A DNA stretch of 64,000 nt from Roseibacillus sp. (GTDB lineage: Bacteria; Verrucomicrobiota; Verrucomicrobiia; Verrucomicrobiales; Akkermansiaceae). Shown here piece after piece: positions 39,463 through 48,401 of the stretch. Numbering within the stretch: the first letter of the stretch is position 1; each line of letters opens with the position of its first letter. Both the position numbers and the translations under genes were made by a program. The stretch is taken from positions 62,001 through 126,000 of the forward strand of contig JAPKFB010000003.1 in NCBI GenBank assembly GCA_028821775.1, given 5' to 3'. The notes beneath the pieces were generated by a model that saw only the letters and a list, made by a program, of their open reading frames with translations, was not told the DNA's origin and did no database searches.

Positions 39463-42411
39463 TTAATTCGTCCGCAGAAAACTCTCGCTGAGTATGATTT
39501 CTCTCATCAGGGACTTAAGCTTGAAGTTTTCCTTCTCGGTCTTTTCGACAATCCGGTCGATCGTGAGGGAGTCTGCGGGGCTGAGTTCCTTGGAGAGGGC
39601 AAATCTCAAGAGGTGTGCAGTGAAGGCCTTGGCGAAGCGCCTCTTCTCCATGACCAGTGATTCCTTGAAGGCGGTGATGTCGGTGAAGGGATACTTCTTC
39701 ATCAGGGTGCCGCTGGAGTCGACCTCTCTGCCATTCTCATACTTGTCGCGCCAGCGTCCGGTGATGTCGAAGTTTTCCAGGGCAAATCCCAGCGGGTCGA
39801 GCCGCGAGTGGCAACCGGCACAGTCGGGGTTTTCGCGGTGCTTGGCGAACTTCTCGCGGATGGTCAGATTCTTGTCGCCGCTGTCCTCATTCAGGGGAGG
39901 GACATCATTGGGCGGGGGAGGGGGCGGGTCGTTGAAGATCACTTCGATCATCCAGGCACCGCGAGCAATCGGGTGGGTGCGCTTGGGGCCCGAGGTCATG
40001 CTCAACATCGCGGCATTGGTGATCACCCCGCCATAGCGCGGATCCGAAGCGGCCACCCGGTGGAAGGTCCGGGAACGCATCTTGTTGCGGATCTCGTTAT
40101 CAAAACGCTTCCGGGCCTCCTGCTGCGCCTTCCCCGGGTTCTGATTCGGGGGGACTCGCTTCAAGGCGACTTCTGATTGTGCAAGAGTCTGGCTCAATGA
40201 CTCCTTCTTCGCTTTTTGACCAAGGGTGAGGGCCTGCGTCAACTCCTTGTCGGAGATGTAAAGGTGCTCGCCACCACTGGAGGCGGAAACTTCGATCGCG
40301 TTCAGGGCACGTTTGTAGAGGCGCGCCCGGGCCAGACTCACCGAGAGGTATTTGTTTCCTCCCGGAGGCAGATGGCGCAAGCCGAAGAGCACCGAGGAGT
40401 TGTTCTTGGGAAAGGTGGCCGCGCCCTTGCGGTACGGTTTTCCGTAGGGTTTGCCATTGCGGTAGAGGGTAGTGGTTCCATCCGCCTGGTAGACCATCGC
40501 CAAGTGCAGGCGTTCGTTGGGCTTGTCCTCCGGGGTGGACTCCGGGAAGTCCAGCGTGCGGCTGAAGCCGTTGCTGCCCGAGATCCAGTGGCGCGCTTTT
40601 CTCTCGCCGAGCACGATGGTATCAAAGAAATCGCCGGGCCCCTGGATGCCCATCACGCCGCCGCCGCTCTGGTTCACATCGTGGACCTTGAGCCAGACTT
40701 CCAAGGTCTTGGCCTTCAGGGCAATGGGCAATTTTTTACTCTCCAGGTGAGACTTGTTGAGCTCCACCATGCCGTCCTTGAACTTGATTTTTCCGTGTGC
40801 TTTCAGATCCAGAGATCCGATCGAGTCCTTCAGGTCGCCATTGAACTCCCAAGCTGCGTAGGGCTTCAAGTCGATTGGTTTCCTGGCCCGAGGGTTCTTC
40901 TTGCGGGCCGCGAGGAGTCTTGCTCGCACCGGTTTGAGCAGGGCGTCGAGTTCAGCATGAGTTGATCCGATGGTTGTCTGCAGTTTTTTTCGCAACTCGT
41001 CCTTGGCCCGGTTCTGCTCCACAATGTCACTCCCCTCGACTTGGGGTGGTTTGAGATCGGTGGTGTACCAGCTTTTCAGAAAGTCGCTCTGATAGCTGAA
41101 GGTCGGAGCGATGAGATCCACGAGAGGCCGGTCTTCAATAAACACCGCATCGAAGAGCAGGAGCGGTTCGAGGACCATCTGCAGACTGGCGGGATTATTC
41201 TTATCCAGGCTGAAAAGTCGCGCTTTCTCGGGGTCCGGAGTGGCCGCGAGGATGTTTTCGAGCTGCATCCACTGGGAGGGGAATGTGTCCAGGAAGCGTT
41301 CAATTTTGGGGTCGGCAAGCATCCGCTCGATGGTCCGATTGAAGACTTCGCGGATGGCCAATTCTCCACTCTCTGCTGCGCGCAAAAGCTCCGGGTCCGG
41401 GCTGCTTCCCCAAAGGAAAAATGAGATGTTGGAAGCGATCGAGAAGAGGTCCTCCTTGTCATTGGAGGAGTCATAGCGATAGAGAAACATCGGGGAGGAC
41501 AAGGCCGCCGAAGCCGCTTTCTTCATGCTCTCCGTAAAGGTGAGCCCGGTCTTCAGCTTGGAGAGGGTGTAGGCCGTGTAGCGGTCCAGAGTGGCGGGAT
41601 CGACCGCGCTGCGAAAGGCTTGCCTCAAAAACGGCTCCAACCGCTTCCTGACTTCCTCCTTCATGTCCGTGCCGGCCGCAGGTTCCTTGAGGAAGTCATT
41701 CCACACTCCAACCGTCCCTTCATGGAAGTCCGGGCTTTCCAGGACGGAAACACTGAGCCGCAGAAAGGCGTCGAAGAGGAGAGGGGAGAGCGTGAGCTGA
41801 TTGGCCTGATTGTCGAATCCATGGGCCGCGCGCAAATCCTTTGGAAAGGCGTTCACATCCTTCAAGCCGGCTTCGGGCTTCAGGGCATGGCAGGACACCT
41901 CAACCCGATCGGGCATCTTGTCCTCTTTCGCATGCAGGTAGTTCTCATGGCGGGTCAGCAGCTTTTCGGTGAGCGGGAAGACGTTCCCCTTCAATTGGAA
42001 AAGATCCTTGATCGAGTTGTTGTACTGGAAGCGATTCAGCCTCCTGATCTGAACCTGCTTCGCTTCGGTGCCGGCTGTCGCCTCGCGCAGCATGGTCTTC
42101 AGGCTGGCAAGCAATTTGGTGCGATCCTGTTCGTCCAATTTCGGCTCATCTTCCGGTGGCATGTCATAGGCATCGATGACCTCGATCATCTCCTTGATCA
42201 GCTTGGGCTTGGTCAGAAGATGTTTCGCGGTGGTGAGCTCCTTGAGGTTGACCTTGCCCTTTACCTTCTTCTCGCCGTGGCACTTGGTGCAGGTCTTGGC
42301 GAAAAGTGGTTTCAGGAAGGTGTCGAAGTCGCTCTCTGCCTGACTTTCGGCGGCCCAGACGAGGAGGGGCAGGAGCAGGCAGGATCGGAGGATGAAATGT
42401 TGTGGATACAT
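39463..42411 (-). CDS. DUF1587/1592/1588/1585-type planctomycete cytochrome protein with inserted LamG/concanavalin-like domain
   Basis: Start MYPQHFILRSCLLLPLLVW at 42411; FAKTCTKCHGEKKVKGKVNL; CAGCHSRLDPLGFALENFDITGRWRDKYENGREVDSSGTL; LamG-like PYAAWEFNGDLKDSIGSLDLKAHGKIKFKDGM. Confidence 0.92.
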   Translation of the reverse strand: MYPQHFILRSCLLLPLLVWAAESQAESDFDTFLKPLFAKTCTKCHGEKKVKGKVNLKELTTAKHLLTKPKLIKEMIEVIDAYDMPPEDEPKLDEQDRTKLLASLKTMLREATAGTEAKQVQIRRLNRFQYNNSIKDLFQLKGNVFPLTEKLLTRHENYLHAKEDKMPDRVEVSCHALKPEAGLKDVNAFPKDLRAAHGFDNQANQLTLSPLLFDAFLRLSVSVLESPDFHEGTVGVWNDFLKEPAAGTDMKEEVRKRLEPFLRQAFRSAVDPATLDRYTAYTLSKLKTGLTFTESMKKAASAALSSPMFLYRYDSSNDKEDLFSIASNISFFLWGSSPDPELLRAAESGELAIREVFNRTIERMLADPKIERFLDTFPSQWMQLENILAATPDPEKARLFSLDKNNPASLQMVLEPLLLFDAVFIEDRPLVDLIAPTFSYQSDFLKSWYTTDLKPPQVEGSDIVEQNRAKDELRKKLQTTIGSTHAELDALLKPVRARLLAARKKNPRARKPIDLKPYAAWEFNGDLKDSIGSLDLKAHGKIKFKDGMVELNKSHLESKKLPIALKAKTLEVWLKVHDVNQSGGGVMGIQGPGDFFDTIVLGERKARHWISGSNGFSRTLDFPESTPEDKPNERLHLAMVYQADGTTTLYRNGKPYGKPYRKGAATFPKNNSSVLFGLRHLPPGGNKYLSVSLARARLYKRALNAIEVSASSGGEHLYISDKELTQALTLGQKAKKESLSQTLAQSEVALKRVPPNQNPGKAQQEARKRFDNEIRNKMRSRTFHRVAASDPRYGGVITNAAMLSMTSGPKRTHPIARGAWMIEVIFNDPPPPPPNDVPPLNEDSGDKNLTIREKFAKHRENPDCAGCHSRLDPLGFALENFDITGRWRDKYENGREVDSSGTLMKKYPFTDITAFKESLVMEKRRFAKAFTAHLLRFALSKELSPADSLTIDRIVEKTEKENFKLKSLMREIILSESFLRTN

Positions 42412-42521
42412 CAGGGCTCGCCTCTTAGCGGGGAATACTTCTTGGGAACGGTTCCTTCGTGAACAATCGAGGGCCCCCACGAGCGGTCCCATCATTGTTG
42501 GAATGCGCATGGGAAGCTCTC

Positions 42522-43895
42522 TCAGGTCCACAAGTCGGAGATGACCCCGTTACTGTCTGCGTACTCATCGATATCGACTCCCATCAACTTCGCGAGCGAG
42601 AGCCACATGTTGGAGTTCAGAGTGCCGCTGGGGCACTGAATAAAGCGTCCTTGTTTGACCTGTCCCTGTCCTCTGCCGGCGACGATCAAGGGCAGGTCAT
42701 AATACTGGTGGGTGGCTCCATCTCCGAGTCCGGCGCCATAGGTGACCAGGGAGTTGTCGAGAAGGGAAGTGCCGTCCGCCTCCTTGATCGTCTTCATGCG
42801 GGACAGGAGATAGGCGTACTGCTCCATATGAAAGATGTCGATTTTTTGCAACGCCTTGTAGCCGTCACCCTTCTGGTTGTGCGTCATGTTGTGATGTTGC
42901 ACTGGCTTGTCGAAGATTCCTTCGTAGAGCAGGGTGGCATCCCACCTCTCAGGTCCCACCATGAAGGTGGAGATATTCGTGATCCCCATCTGCAAGGCCA
43001 GCAGCATCAAGTCCGCTTGTAACTTGATGTATTCACCGCGCGGCAGGATCTCGTCCTTGGGAATCCTGATGTCTGCCCCCGCCAACAGCTTCTGCATTTT
43101 TGTGATTCTCACTTCGACGTCGCGAATCATCTCCATGAATTCGCCCAGCGTTTCGCGATCATCCCGGCCAAGTTTCTTGGCGAGGGTTTTGGCATCGGCC
43201 CGCATCAGGTCGGTCACGTCATCGAGATGAGTGCGGTAGCTGTCCGCCATGAAGAGTCGATCGTAGAGTTTCTTGGGATCTTTGATCGAGGGGGCGATCT
43301 TGTCCGGGCCATACCAGGAGATATTATTGAAGTGGATGGATTCTTTCGGTGCCTTGAATCCGTTGCAACTGATCTCCAGGGTCTTGAAGGCGGTTGAGCC
43401 GCCCACGTGTTCGCCGATCACCTGGTCCAGGCTTCGCCCGTTCGGGTGTCGGATCCCTTGCTCCGCGGCCTGCACGGGGGAGAGGCTGGTGAGGTAGCAG
43501 GAAGCGCCCTGCGCATGCACGTCCTGACCATTCTTGTAGGTGCGATCAAGCCCCGTGATCAAACTGATGTCCCTGGTGTGATCGGACAAGGGTTGCATCG
43601 TCGAGGTCAGTTCCAAGGGGTAGATGCCCGGCTTGTTCTGAACTCTCTTTTGATTCTTGGTTTTGTCGGCGTTGAACCCCCCCACAAAGCCCGGTAATGC
43701 TCCCTCCTCTTCACCGGGGAAGAAGCAGCGACGCACCAGTCCATTGGGGACATACATCATCACCAGTTTCTTGGAGGGTTTGGGTCCCCTTTTGGGCGCC
43801 GCTACGAGCGAGGGAAAAAATGGCAAGGTGAGGAGAGCCCCCTTGCTTCGGAGGAACTTTCTTCTGGAAATGCTCATTGGAGAAGATGGTTTCAT
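42522..43895 (-). CDS. DUF1552 family Tat-exported protein
   Basis: MKPSSPMSISRRKFLRSKGALLTLPFFPSL (Tat), KKLVMMYVPNGLVRRCFFPGEEEGALP, LDNSLVTYGAGLGDGATHQYYDLPLIVAGRGQGQVKQGRFIQC. Confidence 0.93.
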   Translation of the reverse strand: MKPSSPMSISRRKFLRSKGALLTLPFFPSLVAAPKRGPKPSKKLVMMYVPNGLVRRCFFPGEEEGALPGFVGGFNADKTKNQKRVQNKPGIYPLELTSTMQPLSDHTRDISLITGLDRTYKNGQDVHAQGASCYLTSLSPVQAAEQGIRHPNGRSLDQVIGEHVGGSTAFKTLEISCNGFKAPKESIHFNNISWYGPDKIAPSIKDPKKLYDRLFMADSYRTHLDDVTDLMRADAKTLAKKLGRDDRETLGEFMEMIRDVEVRITKMQKLLAGADIRIPKDEILPRGEYIKLQADLMLLALQMGITNISTFMVGPERWDATLLYEGIFDKPVQHHNMTHNQKGDGYKALQKIDIFHMEQYAYLLSRMKTIKEADGTSLLDNSLVTYGAGLGDGATHQYYDLPLIVAGRGQGQVKQGRFIQCPSGTLNSNMWLSLAKLMGVDIDEYADSNGVISDLWT

Positions 43896-44324
43896 ACCTG
43901 TTGTATTGGAAAAGCTTATTATTTGCTCGTGGTCACTAAGCGGATTCGCAGGGGCTGAGAGGCACCGGAGATCGGGTTGTTCGTCGTTGCCTACCATGAA
44001 CGAATTACTCCGGAAAACTCCGGTCCAGCTGGCTTCGCTTGGAGCACCCGTGACAACATTGCGGAGTCAAATTGTGGATACCCTCAATCGCCTACGATTC
44101 TTACGGGGAGCCTTGTGCATCGCCTCGTCACAAATTCGGAGAGTCATGGATGAGCCAAGGCTCTCTGCACTACGGAATGGCACGCAGGCCCCCCTCATCG
44201 CAGGCAGGGGGGAATGGCGTCCCTATGGGGTGAGGTCGCTCGCGGACGCGAAAGTAACGATCACTTCTTGAGGTTATCGCTCTGTCCTTGCGATGCCGCT
44301 GTGAATGCCGTAGCGACTAGCTCC

Positions 44325-47021
44325 ATGATAAGCTTTCGTGCCCGCGTACTGGTCCTGGTGCCCGTCATTGGGTGCCTTTCGCAATTGCTTTCGGCCCAGC
44401 GGGAAGTCGACGCGGTCGCCGAGGGAAAGAGGTCGTTTGAAGCCTACGGATGTGCGGTCTGCCACGCCACCTCCAGGGACGACCAGTCCGTGCGGACGGG
44501 GCCAAACTTGTTTGGCCTCTTTCTGAACAGTCCGCGCGAGCGCGAGGTTGCGCATCCGAAATCCGGGAAACGGAGCACGGTTGTGGCCGATAAAACCTAC
44601 TACACGACCTCAGTGCGCAAGTCGTGGGATGCTCTGGCAGTTGCGGAGAGTGGCGAGAGGAAGACGAATTCCTATCCGCAGATCATGCCGATGTATGGGA
44701 AGGAGGTGATTCCCGATCAGGCGGTCGAATACATTTGGCACTATTTGCGGACCCTCGCGGATGACGGCCAGGCCGGACCGGCCGTGGTGAGAATGAAGGA
44801 AGAACAGAAAGTGGTGCCGAAGAGCCCCCTTGAGATCCCGAATGAGATCCTGGTAGCCAAGCGCTCCCGGGTCTTTCGCGCTCCGCTTCGCGGATCGAGT
44901 GGGCGCGCTCTGCATGTCGGTCATCCGAACGGGATGAACTACACTTTTGACCCCCGCGTGCTGGCGGTGCGCAATGTGTGGGGCGGCGGATTTCTGAATC
45001 TCTCCTCCGAACGTCATGGTCGCGGAAAGCCGGGCTCGGTGCGAGGTCAGGGGCACAGGGTGTTTGTTCAGGGGGGCGGAATTCTGCAACCGCTCACGCC
45101 CTCGGGAAAGGTTGTCGATTTTGAATTCAAGGAGCCCGACGTGATGGATCACAAGGCGATCGAGAGATGGCTTTGGGAAGATCGCGATTTCCCCGGGTTG
45201 CTGGCCTCAGTGGATGCGGCGTTTCTGGGCCACCGCCTGGAGGTCGAGACGGGGAATCCGGTCTTCAGATTTCGGGTGGGGAGCAACGAGATTCAGCAGG
45301 GCGTGACACTTACCGATGACGGTCGGATTGAGATTAGGATCACCTGCTCGGCGAGTGAGTCGCTCCGATTCAAGGTGGCGAGTGAGGGGCTCTCCGATCC
45401 TGCGGTGGAGGGGGGAGTGTTGAAGGATGGCGTCTGGACGCTCAAACCGGTTGGAGGATCGCTTATGAGCGCTACGTTTTCTGCTCGCTTGGTGGGCGGA
45501 CTGGTGGCGCGACCTGTGGTGGGTCGCGACGAGGTTTGGAGTGCGCAACCGATGGTGAGCAACACCGACAAGATCGGGCGAGAGAGGATGGAGGTTCCGG
45601 CTGGTTACGCATACGAAAACTGGGAAGCTCCGAAGGATCTTTACGGGCGTGATCAACTTTTTGAACCGACCGGCATGGCGGTGGCGAAGGACGGCACCCT
45701 CGTGGTGGCGACTCGCACGGCAGGGGTGTGGCGCCTCCGGGCGGGCAAGTGGTCGCTCTTTGCGGAGGGCACCTACGAGTGCCTGGGAGTCTGGATCGAG
45801 GATGGCAAGGGTGACCGGATTGTGGTGATGCAAAAGCCGGAGATGACCCGGATGAGTGACGGCAACGGTGACGGGCGTGCGGACTATTTCGAGACCGTGT
45901 GCGACGACTACGGCTTCCACGGAAACTATCATGAGTACGCGCACGGACCGGTGCGCGATGCGGAAGGGAACTACTACTTTGCGCTCAACCTCTCGCACGG
46001 CGGCAATGAGCGGACGTCATGGCGCGCCGGCGGTCCCTTTATGGGGTCGATGGGCGGCTATCGTGGATGGGCCTGCCGGGTCACCCCGAAGGGAGTATTC
46101 GAGCCGTATGCCAACGGTCTGCGTAGTCCGGCCGGTCTCGGAATTGATCCGGACGGACGGCTTTGGTACGCGGAGAATCAAGGGGAGTATGTCGGCTCCT
46201 CGAAGGTGGTGCCGTTGGAGCAGGGGGAATTTTACGGGCACCTCTCCGGCCTCGTTACTCTCCCGGGAAAGATGAAGCCGGATTCTCCGGAGCTCAAGTT
46301 TGACCGCTGGAGGGATAAAATCCGCAAGGGCGCGGTGTGGCTGCCCCACGGTAAGATTGCCAACTCACCCGGGCACCCGGCTTGGGACACCACGGGCGGG
46401 AAGTTCGGGGTTTTTCAGAAGCACATGTTTCTTGGAGATCAGACCATGTCCAATCTCTTTAGGGTGGTGGTCGAGAAGGTGAAGGGGGTCGATCAGGGCT
46501 GCGTGATTCCCTTCGCACGCTTTTTCGCCTCGGGCGTCATGCGCCCAGTCTTCCTGCCGGACGGGAGCTTGCTAATCGGCCAAACCGGCCGCGGCTGGGG
46601 AGCATGGGGAGGGCAGCAGGGTTGCCTGCAGCGCATCACCTATGATGGGAAAACGGTGGCGGCCACGATCCACCGAGCGAAGGCCGCCAGAAACGGATTC
46701 CTGCTGCATTTCACTCAACCCATTGCGGAGGGCGTGAGGAGCGGGGAGTTGACCGCCCGCCTCAAGGTGCAGTCTTGGTTCTATACCAACACCGGTCGCT
46801 ATGGATCGCCGGAACACGACAAGCGCGACGATGCCATCGAGGCGGTGCAACTCAGTGCGGACCGCAGGTCCGCCCTGGTGGTCGTGAAGGACTTCGGGAA
46901 GGGCGATGGATGGTTGGACCGTATCTACAACATCCACTTTCCAGAAACCCGGGATCTCTTTGGCAAGGCCGCGGTGAAGAGCACGGTGCGTTGCTACTTC
47001 ACGCTCCGGGCGATTCCGTGA
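44325..47021 (+). CDS. Cytochrome c plus DUF6797-like / membrane-bound-dehydrogenase beta-propeller protein
   Basis: ORF 44214..47021; likely start MISFRARVLVLVPVIGCLSQLLSA; YGCAVCHATSRDDQSVRTGPNLFGLF heme motif; ALHVGHPNGMNYTFDPRVLAVRNVWGGGFLN; propeller YANGLRSPAGLGIDPDGRLWYAENQGEYVGSSKV. Confidence 0.88.
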   Translation: MISFRARVLVLVPVIGCLSQLLSAQREVDAVAEGKRSFEAYGCAVCHATSRDDQSVRTGPNLFGLFLNSPREREVAHPKSGKRSTVVADKTYYTTSVRKSWDALAVAESGERKTNSYPQIMPMYGKEVIPDQAVEYIWHYLRTLADDGQAGPAVVRMKEEQKVVPKSPLEIPNEILVAKRSRVFRAPLRGSSGRALHVGHPNGMNYTFDPRVLAVRNVWGGGFLNLSSERHGRGKPGSVRGQGHRVFVQGGGILQPLTPSGKVVDFEFKEPDVMDHKAIERWLWEDRDFPGLLASVDAAFLGHRLEVETGNPVFRFRVGSNEIQQGVTLTDDGRIEIRITCSASESLRFKVASEGLSDPAVEGGVLKDGVWTLKPVGGSLMSATFSARLVGGLVARPVVGRDEVWSAQPMVSNTDKIGRERMEVPAGYAYENWEAPKDLYGRDQLFEPTGMAVAKDGTLVVATRTAGVWRLRAGKWSLFAEGTYECLGVWIEDGKGDRIVVMQKPEMTRMSDGNGDGRADYFETVCDDYGFHGNYHEYAHGPVRDAEGNYYFALNLSHGGNERTSWRAGGPFMGSMGGYRGWACRVTPKGVFEPYANGLRSPAGLGIDPDGRLWYAENQGEYVGSSKVVPLEQGEFYGHLSGLVTLPGKMKPDSPELKFDRWRDKIRKGAVWLPHGKIANSPGHPAWDTTGGKFGVFQKHMFLGDQTMSNLFRVVVEKVKGVDQGCVIPFARFFASGVMRPVFLPDGSLLIGQTGRGWGAWGGQQGCLQRITYDGKTVAATIHRAKAARNGFLLHFTQPIAEGVRSGELTARLKVQSWFYTNTGRYGSPEHDKRDDAIEAVQLSADRRSALVVVKDFGKGDGWLDRIYNIHFPETRDLFGKAAVKSTVRCYFTLRAIP

Positions 47022-47064
47022 GGAGTGAGGCAGTTCGCTTCGCCTGCAAACTCCATGCACTTGA

Positions 47065-47730
47065 TCAGTCCTCCCATAGCTCTTCAAGAGTGGCGGGAAT
47101 GTCACGGAATGAATCGACCAGTCGATCTGCCCCCACGGCGATGAGTTCCTCGGAGGCATGATAGCCAAAGGTCACTCCGATCGCTTGGGCCCCGGCATTT
47201 TTCGCCAGGAGAATATCGTAAGTGGTGTCTCCGATCACTACCGTCTGTTCAGGAACGGCTCCCACTTCTGCCATGGCATCCTGCAAGATTTGGGGATGTG
47301 GTTTGCCCGGGCCGTCATCCGCAGTCTTGAGCGAGGTAAAGAGATCCGTGAATTCATGCTTCGCGAGGACATAGTCAACTCCGCGCCGTGATTTTCCGGT
47401 CGCCATCCCGATCGTGACCCCGGATTCAGCAAGGGAGGTCAAGACCGTCCCAACATGTTCGAAGAGCGGTTCCTGAATGTCATCGGATTGTCGGAGGGCA
47501 ACGAAGTTTTTCTTATAGACATCCGCCATCTCCGAAAAGGTTGTGTCCGCGGGAGCATCGCCTACCAGTTGTTCAATCGCCTCGGCGAGGTGGAGCCCGA
47601 TCACCGTCCGGATCTGGGCGACCTCCAGTTGCGGCAGGTCAAAATCCGCGAAGGTGAGATTCATGGTCTGCGAGATGACAAACTGGCTGTCGACCAGGGT
47701 CCCATCGCAATCGAACACAGCAAACTTCAT
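47065..47730 (-). CDS. HAD-IA family hydrolase (phosphoglycolate-phosphatase-like)
   Basis: Start MKFAVFDCDGTLVDS at 47730; MATGKSRRGVDYVL; GKPHPQILQDAM; VIGDTTYDILLAKNAGAQAIGVTFGYHASEEL. Confidence 0.93.
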   Translation of the reverse strand: MKFAVFDCDGTLVDSQFVISQTMNLTFADFDLPQLEVAQIRTVIGLHLAEAIEQLVGDAPADTTFSEMADVYKKNFVALRQSDDIQEPLFEHVGTVLTSLAESGVTIGMATGKSRRGVDYVLAKHEFTDLFTSLKTADDGPGKPHPQILQDAMAEVGAVPEQTVVIGDTTYDILLAKNAGAQAIGVTFGYHASEELIAVGADRLVDSFRDIPATLEELWED

Positions 47731-48000
47731 AGGGGTGGGGTGGGAGACGGGGAAGCAGGACTCAACGCCCGGGAGGCAGGCCTCTTCCTCGTGGCCTCCG
47801 GCTGGGGCTCTGTATACCGAATTCGGACTGCTGTATACTTCTTCAACGCGCTGGGCATTCGAGAATTCGGCGAGTGGCCATCCTGATTGCAATTCCCGAG
47901 GTAATTTGCAGATGCCAGGCGCCGTGATCTCAGGTAAGCGGGGACCCCTTGGATTTGATCAGATACGTTTCGGGATAGCCAGGCAACAAAGAGAACCGAC

Positions 48001-48331
48001 CCATGAAAACAACGATTACCACTCTCACGACTGAGCGTGGAATCCCTTTGGGCGCGAGATGATCAAAGGGAGTGGTCTATGATGTTGCCAAAGGCACGGG
48101 GGAGGATGGATACCAAGAAACCATCCATTTCGATGCGCGGCCTCACTTGAGGCATTTCGTGAAGCGGCCCGATGCCGCGATCGAGATGGGGGCTATCGCA
48201 AGGTCGACGGGATCATGACGGCTTTCTCGATTGAGGTCGCTGCGGGCGGGGTCGAGTTCGGGATGACGATCAATGAGGTGAGATACGGGAAGAAGGTGGA
48301 CGACGCTCTATTTGCGATGCCAAAGAATTAG
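48001..48331 (+). pseudogene. Decayed lipoprotein-sorting-like (LolA-type) C-terminal fragment
   Basis: In-frame end DGGYRKVDGIMTAFSIEVAAGGVEFGMTINEVRYGKKVDDALFAMPKN* resembles the '..KVDGxxxPF.i......F.mtid.v..N..vdDalFamP' end of LolA-type proteins; upstream parts lie in other frames (MKTTITTLTTERGIPLGAR*; YDVAKGTGEDGYQETIHFDARPHLR). Confidence 0.55.
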
Positions 48332-48401
48332 CGATAATTCCTTCTTGGTGGCTACCGAGAGGGACCGGCGAGCTTGAATGGGGGAGGTTCCGGGTCTAAG
48401 A

